64,000 nt of DNA from Citromicrobium bathyomarinum. Lineage in GTDB: Bacteria > Pseudomonadota > Alphaproteobacteria > Sphingomonadales > Sphingomonadaceae. Positions 33,607 through 41,380 of the stretch are shown here, in pieces; position 1 is the stretch's first letter, and every line of letters begins with the position of its first letter. Where the stretch lies: the NCBI GenBank assembly GCA_001306305.2, contig CP155577.1, forward strand, positions 1 to 64,000, given 5' to 3'. The notes beneath the pieces were generated by a model. The model did not search any database, was not told where the DNA came from, and saw only the letters and a program-made list of their open reading frames with translations. A program made the translations under genes and the position numbers.

Positions 33607-34467
33607 GTGGCGAAGATTCGAAATTTCATCTACATGAATGAGCAAAAATTACGCTCCTTTAATGCGCAACTTTTTGAAGGCGTTACGGAAAAAGTTGTCT
33701 CATCCAGCGGCGAGCATACTCAGGAGAGCGAAGAGCAAAGGGGACCATTAGGCAGCGGTCGCGTTCTTGCTGACATAATAAGGAAATCATCTAACTATAG
33801 CGACCACAAATTCCTGGATGACTATGCATACTCCCTGTTCGAACAACGCATCTGGGCCGATGATTTGGTGAGCGAGGGTTACGAACCTGAAAATGCTCGC
33901 CCATTTGTTAGCGTCAGCGGCAGAATGCTCTTCGGTGATAATAAGAGAACAAGAGAGCTTCTGAACAGCTTCAATGAGATCGGCCTATCGTTCCATCTCA
34001 TAGAGAAGCTTCAGGGCGAAATGAACTCCACTAAGAGAATGTCCAAATCCGAAAAAATTTCAGAGGCGAAAAATGCTGCCGGCAAGGGCCTGCAATTCAA
34101 TGAAGATTACGTAGAGGCGATCAGCACTTTATTCGAATTCGGCTTTTCAGACACGCTAGAAGCAAAAATTGCAGCGGACGGAGTTCTATACAGCGCGCCA
34201 ATAAAACGCGAATCTCTTAGAGATAGCGAAGTAGAAGTAATCCAGCGTTATTCGAGGATTTCGGAAAAAACCTTTACATTGGTAGGATCTGTTACCCAAG
34301 CAGAGGAAATCGAATCCCCAGTAGAGTTTGGCGCATCTGGTGCGGCAACGCTACGCGAGCAAATCCTGGGATTTGCAAATGCAATGCGAGAAATCGAAGA
34401 CAATTTTTTCGGAAGAGCGGGAAACGAGATCATTGTAGATCCGATCGCGATCTATACTAGCCTCTAG
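33607..34467 (+). CDS. AT-rich cassette gene 3: DUF6414-like soluble protein
   Basis: The 286-residue product has no signal or membrane segment. Its start (NFIYMNEQKLRSFNAQLFEG) and a following GSGRVLADIIRKSS / KFLDDYAYSLFE block resemble the uncharacterised DUF6414 family, recalled from memory and not searched. It uses a GTG start. The C-terminal half (about residues 150-280) is mixed helix/strand with no recognised catalytic motif. Many AGA, ATA and TTA-type codons set it apart from neighbours. It converges with nrdB with a six-base gap, so the cassette is inserted exactly between two host genes. Confidence 0.72.
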   Translation: MAKIRNFIYMNEQKLRSFNAQLFEGVTEKVVSSSGEHTQESEEQRGPLGSGRVLADIIRKSSNYSDHKFLDDYAYSLFEQRIWADDLVSEGYEPENARPFVSVSGRMLFGDNKRTRELLNSFNEIGLSFHLIEKLQGEMNSTKRMSKSEKISEAKNAAGKGLQFNEDYVEAISTLFEFGFSDTLEAKIAADGVLYSAPIKRESLRDSEVEVIQRYSRISEKTFTLVGSVTQAEEIESPVEFGASGAATLREQILGFANAMREIEDNFFGRAGNEIIVDPIAIYTSL

Positions 34468-34473
34468 CGGATT

Positions 34474-35538
34474 TTATTCCGCCGCCTGCACGCCCCCGGC
34501 ATCATCCCCGAACAGCCCCGGACCGTCGTCCTCGGTGCGGTCGACTTCGTTCGCGGCCTTGGCCTTGTTGCGCTTGTCGAAGGTGCTCCACACCGTGTTC
34601 CAGTCGCCCTTGGTGGCGCCCTTGGAATATTCGGTGGCGCGCTGTTCGAAGAAGTTGGCGTGCTCCACGCCGTTGAGCAGCGGGGTCAGCCAGGGCAGCG
34701 GGTGCTCGTCGATCATGTAGATCGGCTGCAGGCCCAGCTGGCCCAGCCGCCAGTCCGCGATGTAGCGGATGTACTTCTTGATCTCCTTCGCGGTCATCCC
34801 GCTGACCGGGCCCATTTCGAAGGCAAGGTCGATGAAGTTGTCTTCCAGCCGCACCGACTTCTGGCAGATGTCGATGATGTCTTCCTTGACCGCCTTTGTG
34901 TAGCAGTCCCGCTCGCGCACGAATTCGTGGAACAGGCGGATGATGCCTTCGCAGTGGAGGCTTTCGTCGCGGACCGACCAGCTGACGATCTGGCCCATGC
35001 CCTTCATCTTGTTGAAGCGCGGGAAGTTCATCAGCATCGCGAAGCTGGCGAACAGCTGCATGCCTTCGGTGAAGCCGCCGAACGCGGCGAGCGTGCGGGC
35101 GATATCCTCGTCCGTGTCGACCCCGAACTGCTGCAGGTAGTCGTGCTTGTCCTTCATCTCCTCGTATTCGAGGAACATGCCGTACTCACTCTCGGGCATG
35201 CCGATCGTGTCGAGCAGGTGGCTGTAGGCCGCGATGTGGATCGTCTCCATGTTGGAGAACGAGGCGAGCATCATCTTGATCTCGGTCGGCTTGAACACCC
35301 GGCCGTATTTCTCGTGATAGCAGTCCTGCACCTCGACATCGGCTTGGGTGAAGAAGCGGAAGATCTGGGTGAGCAGGTTACGCTCGTGCTCGGACAGCTT
35401 CTGCGCCCAGTCGCGGCAATCCTCGCCCAGCGGAACCTCTTCGGGCATCCAGTGAACCTGCTGCTGGCGCTTCCAGAAGTCGTACGCCCACGGATATTCG
35501 AAAGGCTTGTAGGTCTTGCGGGCTTCGAGCAGCGACAT
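34474..35538 (-). CDS. nrdB: Ribonucleotide reductase class I small subunit NrdB
   Basis: The 354-residue protein houses the metal cofactor that starts reduction of ribonucleotides. Metal ligands are visible: Asp in FTQADVEVQ, Glu and His in NMETIHIAAYSH, Glu in GFTEGMQLF, and Glu/His in VRDESLHCEG. The radical Tyr is kept in IAAYSH, seven residues after the Glu. The C-terminal tail is acidic and ends VQAAE. nrdA is on the same strand but about 3 kb upstream, an unusual separation. GGAGAACACCC precedes the ATG. Confidence 0.96.
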   Translation of the reverse strand: MSLLEARKTYKPFEYPWAYDFWKRQQQVHWMPEEVPLGEDCRDWAQKLSEHERNLLTQIFRFFTQADVEVQDCYHEKYGRVFKPTEIKMMLASFSNMETIHIAAYSHLLDTIGMPESEYGMFLEYEEMKDKHDYLQQFGVDTDEDIARTLAAFGGFTEGMQLFASFAMLMNFPRFNKMKGMGQIVSWSVRDESLHCEGIIRLFHEFVRERDCYTKAVKEDIIDICQKSVRLEDNFIDLAFEMGPVSGMTAKEIKKYIRYIADWRLGQLGLQPIYMIDEHPLPWLTPLLNGVEHANFFEQRATEYSKGATKGDWNTVWSTFDKRNKAKAANEVDRTEDDGPGLFGDDAGGVQAAE

Positions 35539-35605
35539 TGGGTGTTCTCCGGGGCGCGGGGGCCTTCTTCGGTGTTTACGATCTTACTGGGTGAACCAAC
35601 ATAAG

Positions 35606-35623
35606 GAATCACAGCGGTGATTC
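35606..35623. promoter_or_regulatory. Palindrome with two GANTC motifs upstream of nrdB
   Basis: GAATCAC-AGCG-GTGATTC is a perfect 7-bp inverted repeat, 68 bases before the nrdB start. Each arm contains a GANTC sequence, the target of the alphaproteobacterial methyltransferase CcrM. It may be an operator; the regulator is unknown. Confidence 0.45.
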
Positions 35624-35687
35624 GATAGCAAGGGCGGGCACTGGGTGGTGGATAAGCAGCACGGTCTGCCCGCGTCTTTGACGCAGA

Positions 35688-36269
35688 TCACCGCCAGCCG
35701 GGGATTCCGTTGACCAGGAAATATATTATCGCGAACATCACGAGAAGGCCGCCCGCAACCCCGTAACCAAGCGCTGCCATTCCATCCCCCTCGAACGACC
35801 GCATCCAGCGCTGGTGTTCTTCCTCTTCCTCCAGCGCGGCGAGTTCGTCGGGCGACATCGCGTTGCGCTTCACCTTCTCCCACACCCACCCGCAGGCGGC
35901 GATGAAGCCGATCGTCAGCATCATCGCGGCAAAGCCCCACCCCCTGCCCATCATATGCTCGAGCTCGTCGGCGAAGTTTTCCTGAAAGATGATCAGCGCA
36001 GGCCAAGCGATCATCATTAGCGCGGTCCTCAGAAGAAGGGCGGTCGGCAACCTGGGCGAGTTGTCCTCGTCGTGATCGAGCGCAAGTATGTCCGCAATTT
36101 CGGTTTTGCCCGTCGCGCGCGCCTTGCGGATACGCCAGTCTCGCACATGCCACGCGGCCCACGGAAGCATGAGCACGACCGGCACCGTCAGTGCGAAGAT
36201 GCCGAGCGGCCACAGCTCGCCCCAGCTCACATCCGCCGCGCCGATATGCAGAGCTACGTCTTCCCCCAT
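35688..36269 (-). CDS. Four-helix membrane protein of unknown function
   Basis: The 193-residue product has about four membrane helices (roughly residues 18-42, 78-96, 111-130 and 168-188) and a cytoplasmic-looking charged segment with ARATGKTEIADILALDHDE and an EEEEEH run. No family recognised. A GTG six codons earlier is a possible start. It lies between nrdA and nrdB on the same strand, so it might be read into nrdB, but nothing ties it to nucleotide metabolism. Confidence 0.72.
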   Translation of the reverse strand: MGEDVALHIGAADVSWGELWPLGIFALTVPVVLMLPWAAWHVRDWRIRKARATGKTEIADILALDHDEDNSPRLPTALLLRTALMMIAWPALIIFQENFADELEHMMGRGWGFAAMMLTIGFIAACGWVWEKVKRNAMSPDELAALEEEEEHQRWMRSFEGDGMAALGYGVAGGLLVMFAIIYFLVNGIPGWR

Positions 36270-36423
36270 GGGCTCAGAATGCCGCACTCACATCATCGCC
36301 GCAAGCGCACGCATGGCCGCTCTCGCCCGGCCACTTCGGAACGATTGCCCCGCCCCGTCCATTGGTTTCATGTAAGACAGGCCGACACAGGCCTTTGAAA
36401 ACAAAGAACGATTGGAGCATTTT

Positions 36424-36666
36424 ATGTTCGAGAAGATCCGCATCAAGGAACACATGGAAATCGTCGATTCGACCGGCCAGCACGTCGGCACGGTTGATGA
36501 GGTCGCAGACGAACGCATCAAGCTGACCAAGTCGGATGCGATGGACGACCAGCACCACTTCATCGCGCTCGACGCGGTCGAAAAGCTCGACGACAACCGC
36601 GTCGTGCTCAAGGAAGGCACGCCGCTGCCCGTCGGCCTCGGCAACAAGGCGACCACCCCCGCCTAA
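36424..36666 (+). CDS. DUF2171 small protein
   Basis: The 80-residue soluble protein matches the DUF2171 pattern: IKEHMEIVDSTGQHVGTVDE, then RIKLTKSDAMDDQHHFIALD. The fold is related to PRC-barrel-like beta proteins; function is unknown. It is common in Sphingomonadales and Rhizobiales, often as an abundant stress-associated protein. GGAG eight bases upstream supports the ATG. A strong intrinsic terminator follows 55 bases after the stop, so it is monocistronic. Confidence 0.9.
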   Translation: MFEKIRIKEHMEIVDSTGQHVGTVDEVADERIKLTKSDAMDDQHHFIALDAVEKLDDNRVVLKEGTPLPVGLGNKATTPA

Positions 36667-36721
36667 CGACACTCGATGATTGACTGGCGAGGGCCATGCC
36701 CTGCCAGTCAGATTGCAAGAG

Positions 36722-36753
36722 CCCCGGCTTGCCAAGCGCGCGCCGGGGTTTTT
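36722..36753 (+). terminator. Intrinsic terminator after the DUF2171 gene
   Basis: CCCCGGC and GCCGGGG form a perfect 7-bp stem with a 13-base loop, followed by TTTTT. Confidence 0.85.
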
Positions 36754-36835
36754 CATGCGAGAAATCGCGTGCACCGACGGCGGCGCGGCACCGGGATTTC
36801 TCCCGGTAGCGGGCGGACAGGCCATCGGCCTACGA

Positions 36836-37390
36836 CTAGAGAAGGTCTCTCAGAGCCTTTTCGGCCAGGTCGAGACGCTCGGCCAGACCGGGTTCCTCGT
36901 TCTCCAGCCAGGCGAGCGTGGCGTCGGCGAATGCAGCCATGCCGACCTGGGCGGCCAGCGCGGCCTGCACGCCGGCCACGCCCCGCGTGCGCAAGGCCGC
37001 GGCCAGCGTGGCGGACAACGCCTGGTGTTTCGCCAGCTCGCGTTCCTGAAGGGCTGGCGTTGCGGAAATGACCTCCTGCCGAGGCTTGGAGAAGGGGCGA
37101 TTGGCCTCGATGAGCGGCATTACCGACCCGAACGCGCGAAACAGCGCGTCGAGCGGCGGCATGCCGGGCGGAGCGTCGGCAATCGCCTTGCTCAGCGCCT
37201 CTGCCAGCACTGACTGCCCGTCGAAAAGCACTTCCCGCTTGTCCCTGAAATGGCGGAAGAAAGTCCGCTCGGTCACCCCGGCGCGCTTCGCAATCTGCGC
37301 GGCCGTGGTGTCGTCGAACCCGTTCTGCCGAAACAGTTCGACTGCTGCCTGTTGCAGGCGGGCCCGCGCCGCCGATCCAGATTTAGCCAT
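36836..37390 (-). CDS. TetR-family transcriptional regulator
   Basis: The 184-residue product has an N-terminal TetR helix-turn-helix (about residues 10-55; AAVELFRQNGFDDTTAAQIAKRAGVTERTFFRHF) and a helical ligand-binding C-terminal domain. It is divergent from an SDR gene with 91 bases between starts. Two identical palindromes in that gap overlap the SDR promoter, which fits a repressor that controls both itself and the SDR gene. The inducer is unknown. Confidence 0.93.
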   Translation of the reverse strand: MAKSGSAARARLQQAAVELFRQNGFDDTTAAQIAKRAGVTERTFFRHFRDKREVLFDGQSVLAEALSKAIADAPPGMPPLDALFRAFGSVMPLIEANRPFSKPRQEVISATPALQERELAKHQALSATLAAALRTRGVAGVQAALAAQVGMAAFADATLAWLENEEPGLAERLDLAEKALRDLL

Positions 37391-37399
37391 GCTTCTCCA

Positions 37400-37438
37400 T
37401 TGTCAGTGACTGACATTGCGACTATGTCAGTGACTGAC
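37400..37438 (+). promoter_or_regulatory. SDR promoter with two TetR-type palindromic operators
   Basis: GTCAGTGACTGAC, a perfect palindrome around a central G, occurs at 37402-37414 and again at 37426-37438, centres 24 bases apart. TTGTCA (37400-37405), 17 bases, then TATGTC (37423-37428) form a plausible promoter for the SDR gene, with one palindrome over each promoter element. Confidence 0.75.
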
Positions 37439-37481
37439 GCCAACATAGCCCTGGTCCGTCCCGGGCAGCAAGGAGATTGCA

Positions 37482-38372
37482 ATGCGGGTATTTCTGACAG
37501 GCGCAAATGGCTGGATCGGCTCCGCGATCGCGCGCGAGCTCATCGACGCAGGTCACACCGTCATCGGTCTGGTGCGATCCGCCGAGAAAGGTGCAGACCT
37601 TGCCTCGATTGGCGGAACTGCGGTGGTCGGGTCGCTAGACGATCTCGACGCCTTGCGCCGGGGCGCAGCGGATGCGGACGGCATCATCCACACCGCGTTC
37701 GGCCTCGATATCTCGCGCATCGGCGAACTCGCAGAGGAAGACCGCCGGGCGATCGAGACCTTTGGCGACGTATTTGCCGGCTCGACGAGGCCGATCATCG
37801 TCACCGACGGTTTTCTGCATTTGACGGGCGAACAGGCGGAAGAAGCCGACCGGCCCGGGATATTGCCGGAATTTCCGCGCGCCTCGCAGCAAACCGCGTT
37901 CGCGCTGGCCGAACGCGGGATCCACGCCAATGTCGTGCGCAATCCCCGCTCGGTCCATGGCAAGGGCGAAACGCATGGTTTCGTCCCCATGCTGGCTGCC
38001 GTGGCACGCGAGAAAGGCGTGTCCGCCTATGTGGGCGACGGCGACAATCTCTGGCCGGCGGTCCACCGACTGGATGCCGCGCGCGTCTACCGCCTAGCGC
38101 TCGAACGCGGCGCGCGCGGCGAAGCCTATCACGCGGTCGCCGAGGAGGGCGTTCCCTTCCGCGAGATCGCCGAGGCGATCGGCCGGCAGCTAGGCCTGCC
38201 GACCCGATCGCTCACCCCCGACGAAGCGGAAGACCACTTCGGCGCACTGGCGAGCTGGGTCGTCAACAACGGACCGGCATCGAGCGAGTGGACGCGGCGC
38301 ACGCTTGGCTGGACGCCGGTGCAGGTCGGTATCGTCGAAGATATTGAGCAGGCCGACTATACGGCCTCGTGA
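37482..38372 (+). CDS. NAD(P)-dependent epimerase/extended SDR oxidoreductase
   Basis: The 296-residue product opens with a Rossmann motif (VFLTGANGWIGSAIARELI) and follows the atypical/extended short-chain dehydrogenase plan, with substrate-binding C-terminal helices (PFREIAEAIGRQLG). The usual Tyr-x-x-x-Lys pair is not evident; FPRASQQTAF stands at about the expected place, so catalysis may differ. AAGGAGA precedes the ATG. The gene is likely repressed by the divergent TetR regulator, suggesting detoxification or catabolism of an inducer. Confidence 0.87.
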   Translation: MRVFLTGANGWIGSAIARELIDAGHTVIGLVRSAEKGADLASIGGTAVVGSLDDLDALRRGAADADGIIHTAFGLDISRIGELAEEDRRAIETFGDVFAGSTRPIIVTDGFLHLTGEQAEEADRPGILPEFPRASQQTAFALAERGIHANVVRNPRSVHGKGETHGFVPMLAAVAREKGVSAYVGDGDNLWPAVHRLDAARVYRLALERGARGEAYHAVAEEGVPFREIAEAIGRQLGLPTRSLTPDEAEDHFGALASWVVNNGPASSEWTRRTLGWTPVQVGIVEDIEQADYTAS

Positions 38373-38441
38373 TCACGCGTATCGCTGGCGCAGATCGGCC
38401 GGTGCAGGGCACCGCCGGATCCGCGCCACGCTGGCTTCACC

Positions 38442-40514
38442 CTACTGGCAGGCGAGGCATTCCTCGTAATCGGTCTGCTCGCCCGTGCCCGCCGCCAGCT
38501 CGTACTTCGCCGCTTCGGAGGTGTTGTCGGCCTCCACGCCGCCGGCGAAGCCTGCGCGCTGGATGCTCTTCGACCGCAGGTAGTAGAGCGATTTGATCTT
38601 CTTCTCCCACGCGTGGAAGTGGAGCATCATCAGGTCCCACTTGTCGACATCGGCGGGGATGAAGAGGTTGAGGCTCTGCGCCTGGTCGATCATCGGCGAA
38701 CGGTCGGCCGCGAATTCGAGCAGCCAGCGCTGGTCGATTTCGAAGCTGGTCTTGTAGATCGCCTTTTCTTCCGGCGTCAGGAAGTCGAGGTGCGCCACGC
38801 TGCCGCCGCGTTCGAGGATCGAATTCCACACATTGGTCGAATCCTTGCTCTTCTTCGCCAGCAGCTCCTGCAGGTACGGGTTCTTGACGATGAAGCTGCC
38901 CGACAGGGTCTTGTGCGTGTAGATGTTCGCCGGGATCGGCTCGATGCAGGCGGACGTGCCGCCGCAGATGATGCTGATCGACGCGGTCGGCGCGATCGCC
39001 ATCTTGCAGCTGAACCGCTCCATCGCGCCCATTTCCTCGGCATCGGGGCACGGGCCCCGCTCATGCGCGAGCATCATCGAGGCTTCGTTGGCCGCGGTGC
39101 TGATGTGCTGGAACATCTTGATGTTCCACGCCTTGGCCATCGGCCCTTCGAGCGGCAGGTTCTTGCTCTGCAGGAAGGAGTGGAAGCCCATCACGCCCAT
39201 GCCGACGCTGCGTTCGCGGCTGGCGGAATACTTGGCCCGCGCCATTTCGGGCGGGGCACGGTCGATATAGTCCTGCAGCACGTTGTCGAGGAAGCGCATC
39301 ACGTCCTCGATGAACTGCTTGTCGCTGTTCCACTCGTCCCACTTTTCGAGGTTGAGCGAGCTGAGGCAGCACACCGCCGTGCGATCATTGCCGAGGTGGT
39401 CGCGGCCCGTGGGCAGGGTGATTTCCGAGCAAAGGTTCGAGGTCGAGACCTTGAGGCCCAGATCGCGGTGATGCTTGGGCATCATCGAGTTCACCGTGTC
39501 GGAGAACACGATATAGGGCTCGCCCGTCGCCAGCCGCGTTTCTACCAGCTTCTGGAAGAGGCTGCGCGCGTCGACCGTCTTGCGGACCGAGCCATCGCGC
39601 GGAGACACGAGGTCGAATTCCTCGCCCGCGCGGACCTTCTCCATGAACTCGTCGGTGACCAGAACGCCATGGTGGAGGTTCAGCGCCTTGCGGTTGAAGT
39701 CGCCCGAGGGTTTGCGGATTTCGAGGAATTCCTCGATCTCCGGGTGGCTGATGTCGATATAGCACGCGGCCGAGCCACGGCGCAGCGAGCCTTGGGAAAT
39801 CGCCAGCGTCAGGCTGTCCATCACGCGCACGAAGGGAATGATGCCGCTGGTCTTGCCGTTGAGGCCGACCGGCTCACCGATCCCGCGCACATTGCCCCAG
39901 TAGGTGCCGATGCCGCCGCCCTTGGAGGCGAGCCACACGTTCTCGTTCCAGGTGTCGACGATGCCGTTGAGGCTGTCTTCGACCGAGTTGAGGTAGCACG
40001 AAATCGGCAGGCCGCGATTGGTGCCGCCGTTCGACAGCACAGGGGTCGCGGGCATGAACCACAGGTTCGAGATGTAGTCGTACAGCCGCTGCGCATGCGC
40101 CTGGTCGTCGGCATAGGCATCGGCCACGCGGGCGAACAAATCCTGATAGGATTCGCCCGGCAGCAGGTAACGGTCTTCCAGCGTCTCCTTGCCGAATTCG
40201 GTCAGGTTCGCATCGCGCGCGGAATCGGTGACGATCTCGAACCGGCGCGGGTTGATCTTCTTGCTGTCGGAGGTGTCGGCGGCGCTCGCCGCGACCGCCC
40301 TGGCCATCGCCTCGGCGGTGGCTTCGGCGACCAGTTCGCCCGAGCCGCGATCATCCTTGTCCATCGTAACTGCCTTCTTCTGGGCCTTGCCGGATGCCTT
40401 TGCACCCTTTTGCCCTTTGCCGCCGGCGGTCTTGCCGCCCGTCGATTTGCCGTGGGGGCGTGCCGTGTCTTCGCCCATATTGGAAATATCGGCCTCGCCA
40501 GTGCTGAATTCCAT
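38442..40514 (-). CDS. nrdA: Ribonucleotide reductase class I large subunit NrdA
   Basis: The 690-residue catalytic subunit converts ribonucleoside diphosphates to deoxy forms. Key cysteines are in LPISCYLN, NLCSEITLP (with Asn and Glu partners) and AVCCLSSL; the C-terminal redox pair is CLAC in the last five residues. The N-terminal ATP-cone allosteric domain of E. coli NrdA is missing; instead residues ~20-50 are a Lys/Gly-rich disordered stretch (TGGKTAGGKGQKGAKASGK). Overall activity control by dATP through an ATP-cone is therefore not expected. An internal ATG at codon 51 could also be used. Confidence 0.95.
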   Translation of the reverse strand: MEFSTGEADISNMGEDTARPHGKSTGGKTAGGKGQKGAKASGKAQKKAVTMDKDDRGSGELVAEATAEAMARAVAASAADTSDSKKINPRRFEIVTDSARDANLTEFGKETLEDRYLLPGESYQDLFARVADAYADDQAHAQRLYDYISNLWFMPATPVLSNGGTNRGLPISCYLNSVEDSLNGIVDTWNENVWLASKGGGIGTYWGNVRGIGEPVGLNGKTSGIIPFVRVMDSLTLAISQGSLRRGSAACYIDISHPEIEEFLEIRKPSGDFNRKALNLHHGVLVTDEFMEKVRAGEEFDLVSPRDGSVRKTVDARSLFQKLVETRLATGEPYIVFSDTVNSMMPKHHRDLGLKVSTSNLCSEITLPTGRDHLGNDRTAVCCLSSLNLEKWDEWNSDKQFIEDVMRFLDNVLQDYIDRAPPEMARAKYSASRERSVGMGVMGFHSFLQSKNLPLEGPMAKAWNIKMFQHISTAANEASMMLAHERGPCPDAEEMGAMERFSCKMAIAPTASISIICGGTSACIEPIPANIYTHKTLSGSFIVKNPYLQELLAKKSKDSTNVWNSILERGGSVAHLDFLTPEEKAIYKTSFEIDQRWLLEFAADRSPMIDQAQSLNLFIPADVDKWDLMMLHFHAWEKKIKSLYYLRSKSIQRAGFAGGVEADNTSEAAKYELAAGTGEQTDYEECLACQ

Positions 40515-40988
40515 AGCTCGCCCCTAACGCATTGCCCGAATGGTGCGCCGTGGTGACGCCCCATGCTGTTTCCTAAACCGCGCACTGGCGGATCTTGCCC
40601 GCACTATCACGCGTCCCCCGCGAGAGCCCTGCTCCCGGACCGCGTCCGTATCGCGAAGGACAGCAAACATGAATCAGCCAGCCGGGTGGCGCAAGGGTGG
40701 GGCGACTCAAAAAACCACGGGACGGCCCGCCAAAGGGTCTGGACGAGTCGTCAAAGGCACCGGGTGCGCCGATTCGGGAGCCGCGGTCCGGCGCAACCAA
40801 ACTGTGGGTAAAAACCGCTAGGTGGATTCAGCTTGCCAGGCGGGTGCGCTAGCAGCGCCCGCTTCGCGAAAAGCGCTTCGAAAAAATGCATCGGGCATAT
40901 CCTCGAACGCAAGAATCGACGAAAAAGGCCCCCGCCATTTCTGACGGAGGCCCCTTGCCGGAAAGACCGGCGAATGCGGCGCGAAGCC
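40515..40988 (-). other. nrdA upstream region with a cluster of GANTC motifs
   Basis: No gene is supported here. Six GANTC sequences occur at 40671, 40704, 40745, 40771, 40825 and 40913 (first base), covering all four middle bases. TGTGGGTAA at 40803-40811 is one mismatch from a DnaA box read on the minus strand. The far end holds the terminator of the next lipoprotein gene. The nrdA promoter presumably lies within, but no clear -35/-10 pair stands out. Confidence 0.55.
40922..40952 (-). terminator. Intrinsic terminator of the lipoprotein gene
   Basis: On the minus strand GGCCTCCG and CGGGGGCC pair over eight positions (one T-G wobble) and are followed by TTTTT. Confidence 0.8.
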
Positions 40989-41270
40989 TTATTCCATTTC
41001 GTCGGCGCGTTCGTTGAGCGCGTCGGCACGTTCGTCGCCGATGTCGTCGATTTCCTCGGCGCGGGCGTTGAGGGCATCTTCCTGCGCATCGGTCGGCGCT
41101 TCGTCGGCGCGTTCTTCCATCGCTGCGGCCTGATCATCGCCGTAATCTTCGACCGCGTCGGCACGCTCTTCGAGCATGTCGCCACGCTCTTCGACGGCGT
41201 CATCCTGGCCACACGCACTCAGCGCGAGGGCGGCGACCGGCAGGGCGGCGAAAAATGCGAACTTCTTCAT
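40989..41270 (-). CDS. Small lipoprotein with repeated acidic ERAD-like helix
   Basis: The 93-residue product has a lipoprotein signal peptide with lipobox LSAC and a mature part made of near-heptad repeats (EERADA, MEERADE, NARAEE, LNERADE). The result is one long, highly acidic amphipathic helix, likely a coiled coil in the periplasm, loosely like Lpp in size. No named family. The ATG used begins the signal peptide; the longer frame is rejected. A terminator follows 37 bases after the stop. Confidence 0.8.
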   Translation of the reverse strand: MKKFAFFAALPVAALALSACGQDDAVEERGDMLEERADAVEDYGDDQAAAMEERADEAPTDAQEDALNARAEEIDDIGDERADALNERADEME

Positions 41271-41380
41271 GACGTCTGTCCTTGCTGTTGCTTCCGCCCC
41301 GGTGGGCGGCACACCCCACCAATGGCTCAGCGCCCCGATTCAGCCATAATTAGCAATTGTTATGCCGATGGAAAATGGGA

